Of a DNA stretch of 41,585 nt, positions 33,030 through 39,988 are shown in pieces (within the stretch, counting starts at the first letter, position 1; each line of letters begins with the position of its first letter). The notes under the pieces are model-generated. The model saw only the letters and a list, made by a program, of their open reading frames with translations, was not told where the DNA came from and made no database searches. This stretch comes from Phycisphaerae bacterium (GTDB lineage Bacteria; Planctomycetota; Phycisphaerae; UBA1845), in NCBI GenBank assembly GCA_028282665.1, contig JANQHN010000127.1, forward strand, positions 1 through 41,585, given 5' to 3'. The position numbers were made by a program, and so were the translations under genes.

Positions 33030-33947
33030 ATGAGTGACGCACCTGACATCACAAACAGCATCGTCGCCAACGCCCCCCCGGAAAAAGATGACATAGTGAT
33101 TTCGGTTCGCGGTTTAAAAAAGAGCTTCGTAAACGCGGAGGGCGAACGAAGCGTCGTGCTGGATTCAATCACTTTTGACGTTCACAAGGGCGAAACGATC
33201 GTGATCATGGGCGGTAGCGGGTGTGGCAAGAGCACGCTGCTCAACTGCATGATAGGCGAACTTCCAATTGATCGCGGCAGCGTGCAGTACCGAATCAGTA
33301 CAATCAACGACCCCGTCGATATTTGCCAAGTGCCCAATGATACACTTGATGCCGTTCGCAAGCGATTCGGCATCCTTTTTCAAAGCGGCGCGCTGTTCAA
33401 TTCAATGACGCTGGCGGAGAACGTCGCACTCCCCTTGAGGGAGCACTCCCGGCTGGATGAACGCATCATTGACATTATGGTGGCTCTAAAACTACAGCAA
33501 GTAAAAATGCTGCCCCACCGTGACAAGTTTCCTTCGCAGCTTTCGGGAGGACAGAAGAAACGGGGTGGGTTGGCCCGGGCAATCGCCCTGGATCCCGAAA
33601 TGCTCTTCTACGACGAACCCAGCGCTGGACTCGACCCCGTCACCTCCACCGCAATCGATCAGCTCATCATGGATTTGTCCGACAAACTGAACGTCACGTC
33701 GGTCGTCGTGACGCACGAAATGGACTCCGCCTTCCGCATTGCCGACCGAATGATTCTGCTCGACAAAGGAATGGTTCTTAAGATGGGCAATCGAGCGTCG
33801 TTCGAGGCTCTTCGAGACGCGGACCCGAATTCTCTGACCAACCCCAGTGATCGCCTGATGAACCAATTTCTCAACGGGTTCGGCGAAGGACCATTGACGG
33901 ACGCGGAGGGTATCAGCGAATTCGAACGACTTATCGTCGCCCCTTGA
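33030..33947 (+). CDS. MlaF-type ABC transporter ATPase
   Basis: ATPase that powers the lipid transporter. The 305-residue protein has Walker A GGSGCGKST (61-69), signature LSGGQKKR (about 171-178), Walker B EMLFYDEPSAGLDP (about 190-203) and the switch His in VVVTHEMDSAF. The signature has KKR, as in MlaF. An extra C-terminal region (about 255-305) with LMNQFLNGFGEGPLTDAE resembles the MlaF tail that contacts MlaB. It follows the permease by 6 nt and precedes the MCE gene by 22 nt. An N-terminal extension of about 20 residues comes before the ABC domain. Confidence 0.92.
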   Translation: MSDAPDITNSIVANAPPEKDDIVISVRGLKKSFVNAEGERSVVLDSITFDVHKGETIVIMGGSGCGKSTLLNCMIGELPIDRGSVQYRISTINDPVDICQVPNDTLDAVRKRFGILFQSGALFNSMTLAENVALPLREHSRLDERIIDIMVALKLQQVKMLPHRDKFPSQLSGGQKKRGGLARAIALDPEMLFYDEPSAGLDPVTSTAIDQLIMDLSDKLNVTSVVVTHEMDSAFRIADRMILLDKGMVLKMGNRASFEALRDADPNSLTNPSDRLMNQFLNGFGEGPLTDAEGISEFERLIVAP

Positions 33948-33969
33948 CAAAAAGGAACAAACCAAGCTG

Positions 33970-35337
33970 ATGGCGAAAAAAACGCGCGATACATTCAAGC
34001 TCGGACTGGCTGTATTGATCATGGCGGCCTTATTGCTTGTGCTGGTTATTTCCATAAGCAGCGGTACGTTTTCCACCGCAAAGCGCGAAATACTTGTACT
34101 GAGATTCAGCGCAGGCAATCCTCTACCCCCTATCGCCAAAGGCTCGCCGGTATTGTACCTCGGACAAAAAATCGGCAGCGTCATTGACGCGGAAATCATC
34201 GACACACGAGAAAACTCCAGCAACTTTTCACCCCCCTATCTGAAAGTGCATGCCTCCGTACGCGAAGGATTAAGCCTGCGCACTGACGGGCGGTACATCG
34301 CCTCCAACCCTCCGCTTGGCGGCAAGGGCGCAATCGAGGTCATTCACCCCGGTAAAACGGGCGATGTCATCAGTGAATCGAGCGTTGTGTATGGCTCAGT
34401 CAGCGGACTTGATTCGGTGATAAGCCGCATCTCAAGTGAGGTTGATCCGGAAAACGCGGATGGCTTGCTCTACGCCGTCAAATATGAACTGAACGCGAAA
34501 GAACGCGATTCGTTACTTGCAAAAATCCATACGTCGGTTAGCGACCTCAACGACATCACCGAAGTGCTCGCGACTGAACTCGACCGGACAGCCCACCAGA
34601 CAGTACTTGCGAAACTCCACAACGCGATGGACCAATTAAACACTCTTGCTGAGGGACTTGCATCCGAACTCGATCGTACCGACAACGCCGCAGCCATCGC
34701 CCGCCTCGACCAGGCCCTCGATAGACTAAACGAAGTACTCGAGGAAACAGCGGAACTCATGAAGGAAAACCATCCCATCATCAACCACGCCGTCGCCTCG
34801 CTCGATAATGCACTCACGACGTTTGACGAACGCGTCGCCGATGTCCTCGCGCGCGAACTCGAACTGGGCGACGAACAACCTGACCGCAGCATCCTCGCCA
34901 AGGTGCACACGTCAATTGACAAATTGGAAGCATCGCTCACCAACATCGAAACGCTGTCCGACGACGCCAGCGGCATGGTCTCAAAGAACCGAGATCGGGT
35001 TGACGAATTCGTCGAAAACCTGACCGAAGCCAGTGAACACACCAAGCAGGCAATCAAGGACCTCAAGCGCCATCCGTGGAAGCTGTTGTTCAAGCCGAAT
35101 GAGAATGAACGGCGGGAATTGAACATTCTCGAAGCAGCCCGTGAATTCTCCGACGCCGCAGCGAGTTTGGATGACGCTTCGATGAGAATGAGAGCCCTGA
35201 TGGAACGCGAAGGCGAAAACCTGCCCCCCGACGATCCGGATCTTTTGCGATTGCGCGATGAATTGGCCGAGTCTATCGAACGACTTCGTAAAGCGGAACA
35301 AGGATTGATCCGCGCACTGACCTCGGAGTCACGATAA
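33970..35337 (+). CDS. MlaD/MCE family protein with long coiled-coil repeats
   Basis: Periplasmic lipid-binding subunit of the transporter. The 455-residue protein has one N-terminal transmembrane helix (about 10-29, GLAVLIMAALLLVLVISI) and an MCE domain (about 40-130; GSPVLYLGQKIGSV, and PPLGGKGAIEVI near 115-126). The remaining 300 residues are helical. From residue 184 there are three consecutive 30-residue repeats (AKIHTSVSDLN, AKLHNAMDQLN, ARLDQALDRLN at 184, 214 and 244) and a fourth, less regular copy at about 310 (AKVHTSIDKLE). This suggests an extended coiled coil that might bridge the periplasm. It is the last gene of the STAS-MlaE-MlaF-MCE operon. AAGGA lies 14 nt upstream of the ATG. 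Confidence 0.9.
   Translation: MAKKTRDTFKLGLAVLIMAALLLVLVISISSGTFSTAKREILVLRFSAGNPLPPIAKGSPVLYLGQKIGSVIDAEIIDTRENSSNFSPPYLKVHASVREGLSLRTDGRYIASNPPLGGKGAIEVIHPGKTGDVISESSVVYGSVSGLDSVISRISSEVDPENADGLLYAVKYELNAKERDSLLAKIHTSVSDLNDITEVLATELDRTAHQTVLAKLHNAMDQLNTLAEGLASELDRTDNAAAIARLDQALDRLNEVLEETAELMKENHPIINHAVASLDNALTTFDERVADVLARELELGDEQPDRSILAKVHTSIDKLEASLTNIETLSDDASGMVSKNRDRVDEFVENLTEASEHTKQAIKDLKRHPWKLLFKPNENERRELNILEAAREFSDAAASLDDASMRMRALMEREGENLPPDDPDLLRLRDELAESIERLRKAEQGLIRALTSESR
34519..34788 (+). repeat. Three tandem 90-bp coding repeats in the MCE gene
   Basis: The units start at 34519, 34609 and 34699, each encoding 30 residues with the pattern A(K/R)(I/L)xxxxxxLN...LxxELDRT (the third unit diverges at its end). 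They are diverged at the DNA level, so they arose by old duplication rather than recent expansion. Confidence 0.8.
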
Positions 35338-35411
35338 CCCCGACCATAGCGTGGGCGTTCCCGCGCGCAACCGGCTTCATGAAAAGTGCTCGACGTCGTT
35401 GAACGCGTTGA

Positions 35412-35615
35412 TTCCCTGGGAAAAGGAAAGACCGTTATTGCGCTGCAGAAATTCCCAAGTACATCGAATTACCTGATCACGTGTGCAGCAAAATGAACCG
35501 GAATCCGGATAACCTCAGAGGCTATCGCACGCGGGTCGAATACCCCATCTTTGGATCGCAGGTGCAGTACGCTTTCGATCTCCCGGTTAAAAAAGAACAG
35601 TCATCCAGCCCGTAA
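35412..35615 (+). pseudogene. Possible gene remnant, open frame without good start
   Basis: Between a TGA and the TAA at 35613-35615 a plus-strand frame of 67 codons is open. It reads like protein in its middle (AAEIPKYIELPDH, then RVEYPIFGSQVQYAFDLPV). The only starts are GTG 35481 and ATG 35493, neither with a ribosome site, and they cut the frame to about 40-44 codons. I recognise no family. It may be the tail of a decayed gene, a short gene, or chance. Confidence 0.2.
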
Positions 35616-35773
35616 TCACGGTAAGCAATATGCGAAACCCTGCGCTTACTACTTGACCAGAAGTTAAAACAGCAAGCACGCAAGAACCCAAATCAAACGA
35701 TAATCAAACGCCGTGTCGTTCCACGAACGTAGCGATGACGGCTGGTCAAACTCCGAGCAACGGTACGCAGACA

Positions 35774-35827
35774 CGGTAAAGCATAAACGTCATAGTATCA
35801 TCAGTTTGGGTTAATCGGTAAAGCATA
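35774..35827. repeat. Pair of 12-bp direct repeats, 42-bp period
   Basis: CGGTAAAGCATA is present twice, at 35774-35785 and 35816-35827, 42 bases start to start, which is about four helical turns. The second copy ends 11 nt from the response regulator stop codon. Phased repeats of this kind can be protein-binding sites; function unknown. Confidence 0.7.
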
Positions 35828-35838
35828 CACAAGCCAAG

Positions 35839-36495
35839 CTATGCCTCAGCAAGCCCTTCTCGAATCGCAAATCGCGCAAGGTCAACGCGGTCATGAATGT
35901 CGAGCTTTTTCATGAGGTTGCCTGAATGACAATGTACCGTCTTGGCACTTAGGTGCATGATCGCCGCGATTTCTTTTTGGGATAAGCCTCGAGCGATGTA
36001 ACGCAACACTTCCAGCTCTCGGGGGGTAAGAAGCGACGTACGCGAACGTCCGGCGTTGGCGAGTCTGGTTCCACTATCCTCAACTACGATGCGTGCTTGA
36101 ATCTCCGGCGAGTAATAACTCCCGCCATCGGCGACAGCCTGAATAGCGGCGATGAGTGATTCGCTCGGGGCGGATTTTGTTAGATAACCTGCCGCTTCCA
36201 CCGCGAGGGCCTGCTCGATGTATCGATCGTGTGAGAAAGCGCTAAGGAAGATTATTCGGGTGTTGTCGCACTGTGCTTGAATGGTCTTCGCCGCATCAAA
36301 GCAGTGTAGCCCTGGCATGTCGATGTCCATGAGCACAATGTGCGGACATCCTTTAATCGCTAATCCCACCGCCTCTTCCGCGTCGTTGGCGGCGCCCATT
36401 ACCTCGATATCCGGATGGCGCTTGAGCCGGTCCTCAAGCATTTCACGAATCATCGCATGGTCGTCCACGAGCAACACTTTGATACTTGTGCTCAT
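35839..36495 (-). CDS. NarL/LuxR-type response regulator
   Basis: A 218-residue DNA-binding response regulator. The receiver domain (about 5-120) has the acidic pair D11-D12 (VDDH), phospho-acceptor D57 (LMDIDMPG), the conserved Ser in FLSAFS, and a conserved Lys in YLTKSAP. The C-terminal LuxR-type helix-turn-helix (about 150-212) reads LTPRELEVLRYIARGLSQKEIA and LSAKTVHCHSGNLMKKLDI. It starts at ATG 36495, overlapping the kinase stop by 4 nt (ATGA), so the two are translationally coupled and surely partners. Target genes are unknown; two direct repeats lie just beyond its stop. Confidence 0.92.
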   Translation of the reverse strand: MSTSIKVLLVDDHAMIREMLEDRLKRHPDIEVMGAANDAEEAVGLAIKGCPHIVLMDIDMPGLHCFDAAKTIQAQCDNTRIIFLSAFSHDRYIEQALAVEAAGYLTKSAPSESLIAAIQAVADGGSYYSPEIQARIVVEDSGTRLANAGRSRTSLLTPRELEVLRYIARGLSQKEIAAIMHLSAKTVHCHSGNLMKKLDIHDRVDLARFAIREGLAEA

Positions 36496-38447
36496 AACGC
36501 CTCCTGTTGCCCCGTCGTATCAATGACTGCGCTCTTCACAAGAGCGCTAAACTCGGCAATTTGGAAGGGCTTTTGCAGGACCAGTGCATCTTCATCAGAT
36601 AAATCAGCAAGGGAATCATTCAATTCGCTTGCGATAATGATCACGGGCATCCGCAAATCCGCTTCACGAAGAGCGGCAAGCCATTTAGTTTCCTTTGTCG
36701 ATTCATCGCCCAGATCCACCACACACAACTTCGCAAGCGGCCTCGCCGTGCACGCGGCGTCGATAAGTGAATCCAAGTCAGAAACGTGATCAACCTCATA
36801 TCCAGACGATCGTAAGGATGAAGTTATAATGCTACTGACGTGACGATTCGACTCCGCTAAAAGGACTAATCCTGCCCCTCGGTGACGCGGTAGCTTGGGG
36901 ATTTCCTCGTCGGTCAATCCGGGGAATGTCACACACACCGTTGTCCCTTCATCAGGTACGGAACTAATACTGATTTCACCCGCATGATCAGTGACGATGC
37001 CGTGGATGATTGCAAGGCCTAAACCGGTACCCTGACCTTGTGGCTTAGTTGTGAAAAACGGTTCGAAAGCGCGTTCGCACAACTCCTTCGACATCCCAAC
37101 TCCCGTGTCCTTCACGGATAGCGAAACCACGCGACCTGATGCCACAGCACTGGATTCTTCAAGCGCAACGCTAATCGTAAGCGCCCCCCCTTGCGGCATG
37201 GCATCTCTGGCGTTTAATGCAAGGTTCAATATTACTTGCTGAATTTGCGTATCGTCACCACGAATCCAAGCGTTGTGATGGCAGCGGGGCTGCATAACAA
37301 CTTCAATCGAACTTGGCAACATCCGCCCGATCAAACTCATCACTTTTTGAGTGTGCGAGCAGAGCTCCACAGCTTTCTTCGTCGCAGGCATTCTGCGACT
37401 GAATGTCAATAGCGCGTTTGTCACTCCGCCTGCCTGACGGGCAGCCTCTTCGACTAAACTCAGCGAGGCAGCCGCTGGGTGATTCTCGTGCAGATGGGAA
37501 CGCGCCACTGCCGTGTGACCAAAGATCGCTTTGAGCAAATTCGCAAAATCGTGCGCAATCCCGCCCGCCAATTGCCCCAAAGCGTCCATTTTTTGCGATT
37601 GGTGCAATTGATCCTGAAGACGCGCGTGCGCCTCGGCCAGACGGACACGATCGGTGATATCGCGAATCGCGCTAACCCACCCACTACGCAGCCCGGCCTC
37701 GTTACGCAATGGAACCACCGTGTGCTCGGAAGGAAACACCGACCCATCCTTACGGCGCATTGAAAATTCTGGAACATGCAAATATCCCTGCGCCTCGACC
37801 TGCTCGCTGAGCAGCCGTCGAAAGGTATCGCGGGAATCCAAGTCAGTGTGCAACATCGCAGCGGATTGGCCGATCATGTCTTCCTGCTGATAGCCGAACA
37901 TGGCATTCGCTGCGGGATTGCAATCGATGATGTTACGCGTCGCGTCATCGATAATGAAAACTGCGTCGCGTAACGCCGCGAGGGTACTTTGGAGTAATCG
38001 TTGCGAATCGCGTAATTTCGCTTCGGCTCGATGGCGTTCTGTTGTATCAATGATAAAGCCATCCAAGCCAACAATTTCTCCACCTTGGAAAACCGGTTGT
38101 GCGGAAAATGTATGATAACCGATAGAACCATCAGCACACCGCCGCGAAATCTCACCAGTCGGAATCGATTCGCCCGCAAGCACGCGCGCAACCCCCTCGT
38201 TCGCAATCTCCACCTCCGATTCTGGAAGCGTAATGACGAAGTGCTTGCCAATCACATCGTCACGCGAGGAAAACTTGTGCAGCCGGAGAAATGCGTCGTT
38301 CACATCGAGGTAATGCCCCCCACAGTCGATGCAGAAGTAGCCAGCCTCCGTCGTTCGCAAAATTCGCCGAAAACGCTCTTCACTTTCGCGCAGAGCATCG
38401 ACGGACTGGTCCTGTTCAAACGGCCTTACCGGCGGATCGTACGCCAC
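36492..38447 (-). CDS. PAS-PAS hybrid histidine kinase with C-terminal receiver
   Basis: A 651-residue soluble sensor kinase; no transmembrane helix or signal peptide, so the signal is probably cytoplasmic. Two PAS domains lie at about 22-140 and 150-275 (ESEERFRRILRTTEAGYF; DCNPAANAMFGYQQEDMIG; FSMRRKDGSVFPSEHTVV). The phospho-acceptor His is near residue 298 (GGIAHDFANLL), the N box is LNLALNARDAM, and G boxes are VKDTGVGM and GTGLGLAI. A C-terminal receiver (about 530-645) keeps the acceptor Asp (VVDLGDES) and Lys (LQKPF), but the usual acidic pair is reduced to AES. Start GTG 38447 has GGAG 8 nt upstream. It overlaps the response regulator start by 4 nt. Confidence 0.92.
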   Translation of the reverse strand: MAYDPPVRPFEQDQSVDALRESEERFRRILRTTEAGYFCIDCGGHYLDVNDAFLRLHKFSSRDDVIGKHFVITLPESEVEIANEGVARVLAGESIPTGEISRRCADGSIGYHTFSAQPVFQGGEIVGLDGFIIDTTERHRAEAKLRDSQRLLQSTLAALRDAVFIIDDATRNIIDCNPAANAMFGYQQEDMIGQSAAMLHTDLDSRDTFRRLLSEQVEAQGYLHVPEFSMRRKDGSVFPSEHTVVPLRNEAGLRSGWVSAIRDITDRVRLAEAHARLQDQLHQSQKMDALGQLAGGIAHDFANLLKAIFGHTAVARSHLHENHPAAASLSLVEEAARQAGGVTNALLTFSRRMPATKKAVELCSHTQKVMSLIGRMLPSSIEVVMQPRCHHNAWIRGDDTQIQQVILNLALNARDAMPQGGALTISVALEESSAVASGRVVSLSVKDTGVGMSKELCERAFEPFFTTKPQGQGTGLGLAIIHGIVTDHAGEISISSVPDEGTTVCVTFPGLTDEEIPKLPRHRGAGLVLLAESNRHVSSIITSSLRSSGYEVDHVSDLDSLIDAACTARPLAKLCVVDLGDESTKETKWLAALREADLRMPVIIIASELNDSLADLSDEDALVLQKPFQIAEFSALVKSAVIDTTGQQEAL

Positions 38448-38629
38448 TTAAACCACTCCCACATGTTCCCATACTTATTTGCATCAACCGAAGCGAGCGC
38501 GGCAAGAACTGAAGCGTCCGCGTAACAAGCCCGAACGAAATGTTATTCTAACAAGGAGGCATATTCGAGGCGAGTGATCCGAACGTCCTGTAATCACGCG
38601 CTTTTTCCAGTCATGCGTCGTGCATCAAA

Positions 38630-39139
38630 CTAGTTTGCTGCGGTAACAGGGGCGGGAGAGGTGTTTGTTCGCCCCTTAGGACCACTATTTACGATCATAA
38701 TGACTTCGATCGTAAAACGACCTAGCTCCGAATCACAGGGTAAAATGAGTACCGGCCTGTTGGTTTTCAATACCTGGTGGTTTTTGCCCGAAATCACTTT
38801 CGGCAGCGAAACCGAGATGTTCAACCCGTCCATCTTTGATTTCGCCTGACCTGCAACCATGTTCGCCAGTTCCCCAAGTGCGTCTGCAAAATCGGCGCTC
38901 TCTTCGTCGAGTTGCATACCGGCAAATTTCGAAGATATGGATCTTGCGGAACTTCGTGTAAAACAAAGCGACACGTTACCGGTAACATCGCCCGAATAAC
39001 CGATAATCGCCGACACGTCCGATACCCGATCTTTAGCTCGTTCGACTGCGGGCTTGCTAACGAGTACGTCGGTCGACAACATACGTTTGAAAACGAGTTT
39101 CACTGCCGCAATAAACGGGTTGATGTATCGAACGTCCAT
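38630..39139 (-). CDS. CheX/CheC-type phosphatase
   Basis: A 169-residue single-domain protein of the CheC/CheX/FliY family that dephosphorylates CheY-type receivers. It begins MDVRYINPFIAAV, the common CheX opening, and holds the catalytic E90-x-x-N93 in DALGELANMVAGQAK. The C-terminal part (PVLILPCDSELGRFTIEVIM) completes the fold. The usual CheX length is about 150-160 residues. ATG 39139 has GAGGG 9 nt upstream. It lies 182 nt upstream of the kinase on the same strand. No other chemotaxis or flagellar gene is in the window, so it may act on the neighbouring receivers. A chemotaxis role elsewhere in the genome is the alternative. Confidence 0.85.
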   Translation of the reverse strand: MDVRYINPFIAAVKLVFKRMLSTDVLVSKPAVERAKDRVSDVSAIIGYSGDVTGNVSLCFTRSSARSISSKFAGMQLDEESADFADALGELANMVAGQAKSKMDGLNISVSLPKVISGKNHQVLKTNRPVLILPCDSELGRFTIEVIMIVNSGPKGRTNTSPAPVTAAN

Positions 39140-39988
39140 TAATTTGTGCCCTCAAGCGCTAAAAACTAAACGCACGGCACCAGGGAATGACCCACTGCCC
39201 TGCTTCTCCACCTGATTTTATCGGCGTACAATTGCCTTGATAGCCGCCACAGCAACAGCACCGCGTCGTTTAAACCCGTCGCTGAATCACGATGGAACAA
39301 AACGGTATCTTTGAGACTGTTACTCAGACATCCGCCATTTTAACTAGACGATACACTGGAGATATTGCGAACTACCCTGAATATCGGCTTTCGTGTCGTT
39401 GCGTTTGAGTCATCAAACACAACGCAGCACTTCGCACATCGGCCCTTATTATCAAGCCGAGCAAACACTATTCCAGAAATAACAGGTCATTGATTTGACC
39501 GCTGCCCGTGTACTCGGACCAAGCAGTGGAATAATATTCGGAACCAGTTGGAAAACTGCAAAGCCAATAGAGAACATCAGGGCTCTTTCATGGCAACGCT
39601 GGATCCGGCCTTGAGTCTCAGGTTTGACTCGAACACGATGAGCTGTTCAGTTGACAGACCTGCTTCAAAAGGTGGCCTCACATTGACAGCTGCGGCTAAC
39701 TCGACACTGGCGTATCATGCCGGCAATGCGGTCAAACATCTCGGTAGTGTATTGTCACCTTCGAAGAAGACGGCCACCCCATTCACACATGGAGAAACGT
39801 GAAACTGCTCTTCGCCTGCGTTTAGATGAGTGTACTATTTTGACCGATCAATTAGAACCAGACGTTTTCTACATGAAAGACCAAATTCGGGGCAATTCAG
39901 TTCCCTGCCCGAAGAGAATATTCTTCGCTTGCACGCCTGTTGAACACGTAACCGGACGGACTTTTGATTTCACCACGACACATGTGAA
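39140..39988. other. Long intergenic region without a supported gene
   Basis: 849 bases between the cheX-like gene start and the stop of the repetitive secreted protein. Two weak plus-strand frames exist: ATG 39590 to 39802 (70 codons) and ATG 39789 to 40013 (74 codons). They overlap each other, lack ribosome sites and resemble no family, and the second runs into the converging gene. A GATAAAAT-like box on the minus strand near 39215-39225 could be the cheX -10 region. I see no RNA gene or mobile element. Confidence 0.4.

Larger units (their letters stand above)
35338..35838. other. Intergenic region with possible gene remnant and 12-bp direct repeats
   Basis: 501 bases between the converging mla operon and response regulator gene. 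A 7-bp GC-rich hairpin (GCGTGGG, CGTT, CCCGCGC) lies at about 35349-35366, after the MCE stop, without a T-tract. A short open frame (35412-35615, listed separately) may be a gene remnant. The direct repeat CGGTAAAGCATA occurs at 35774-35785 and 35816-35827. The rest shows no recognisable feature. Confidence 0.5.
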
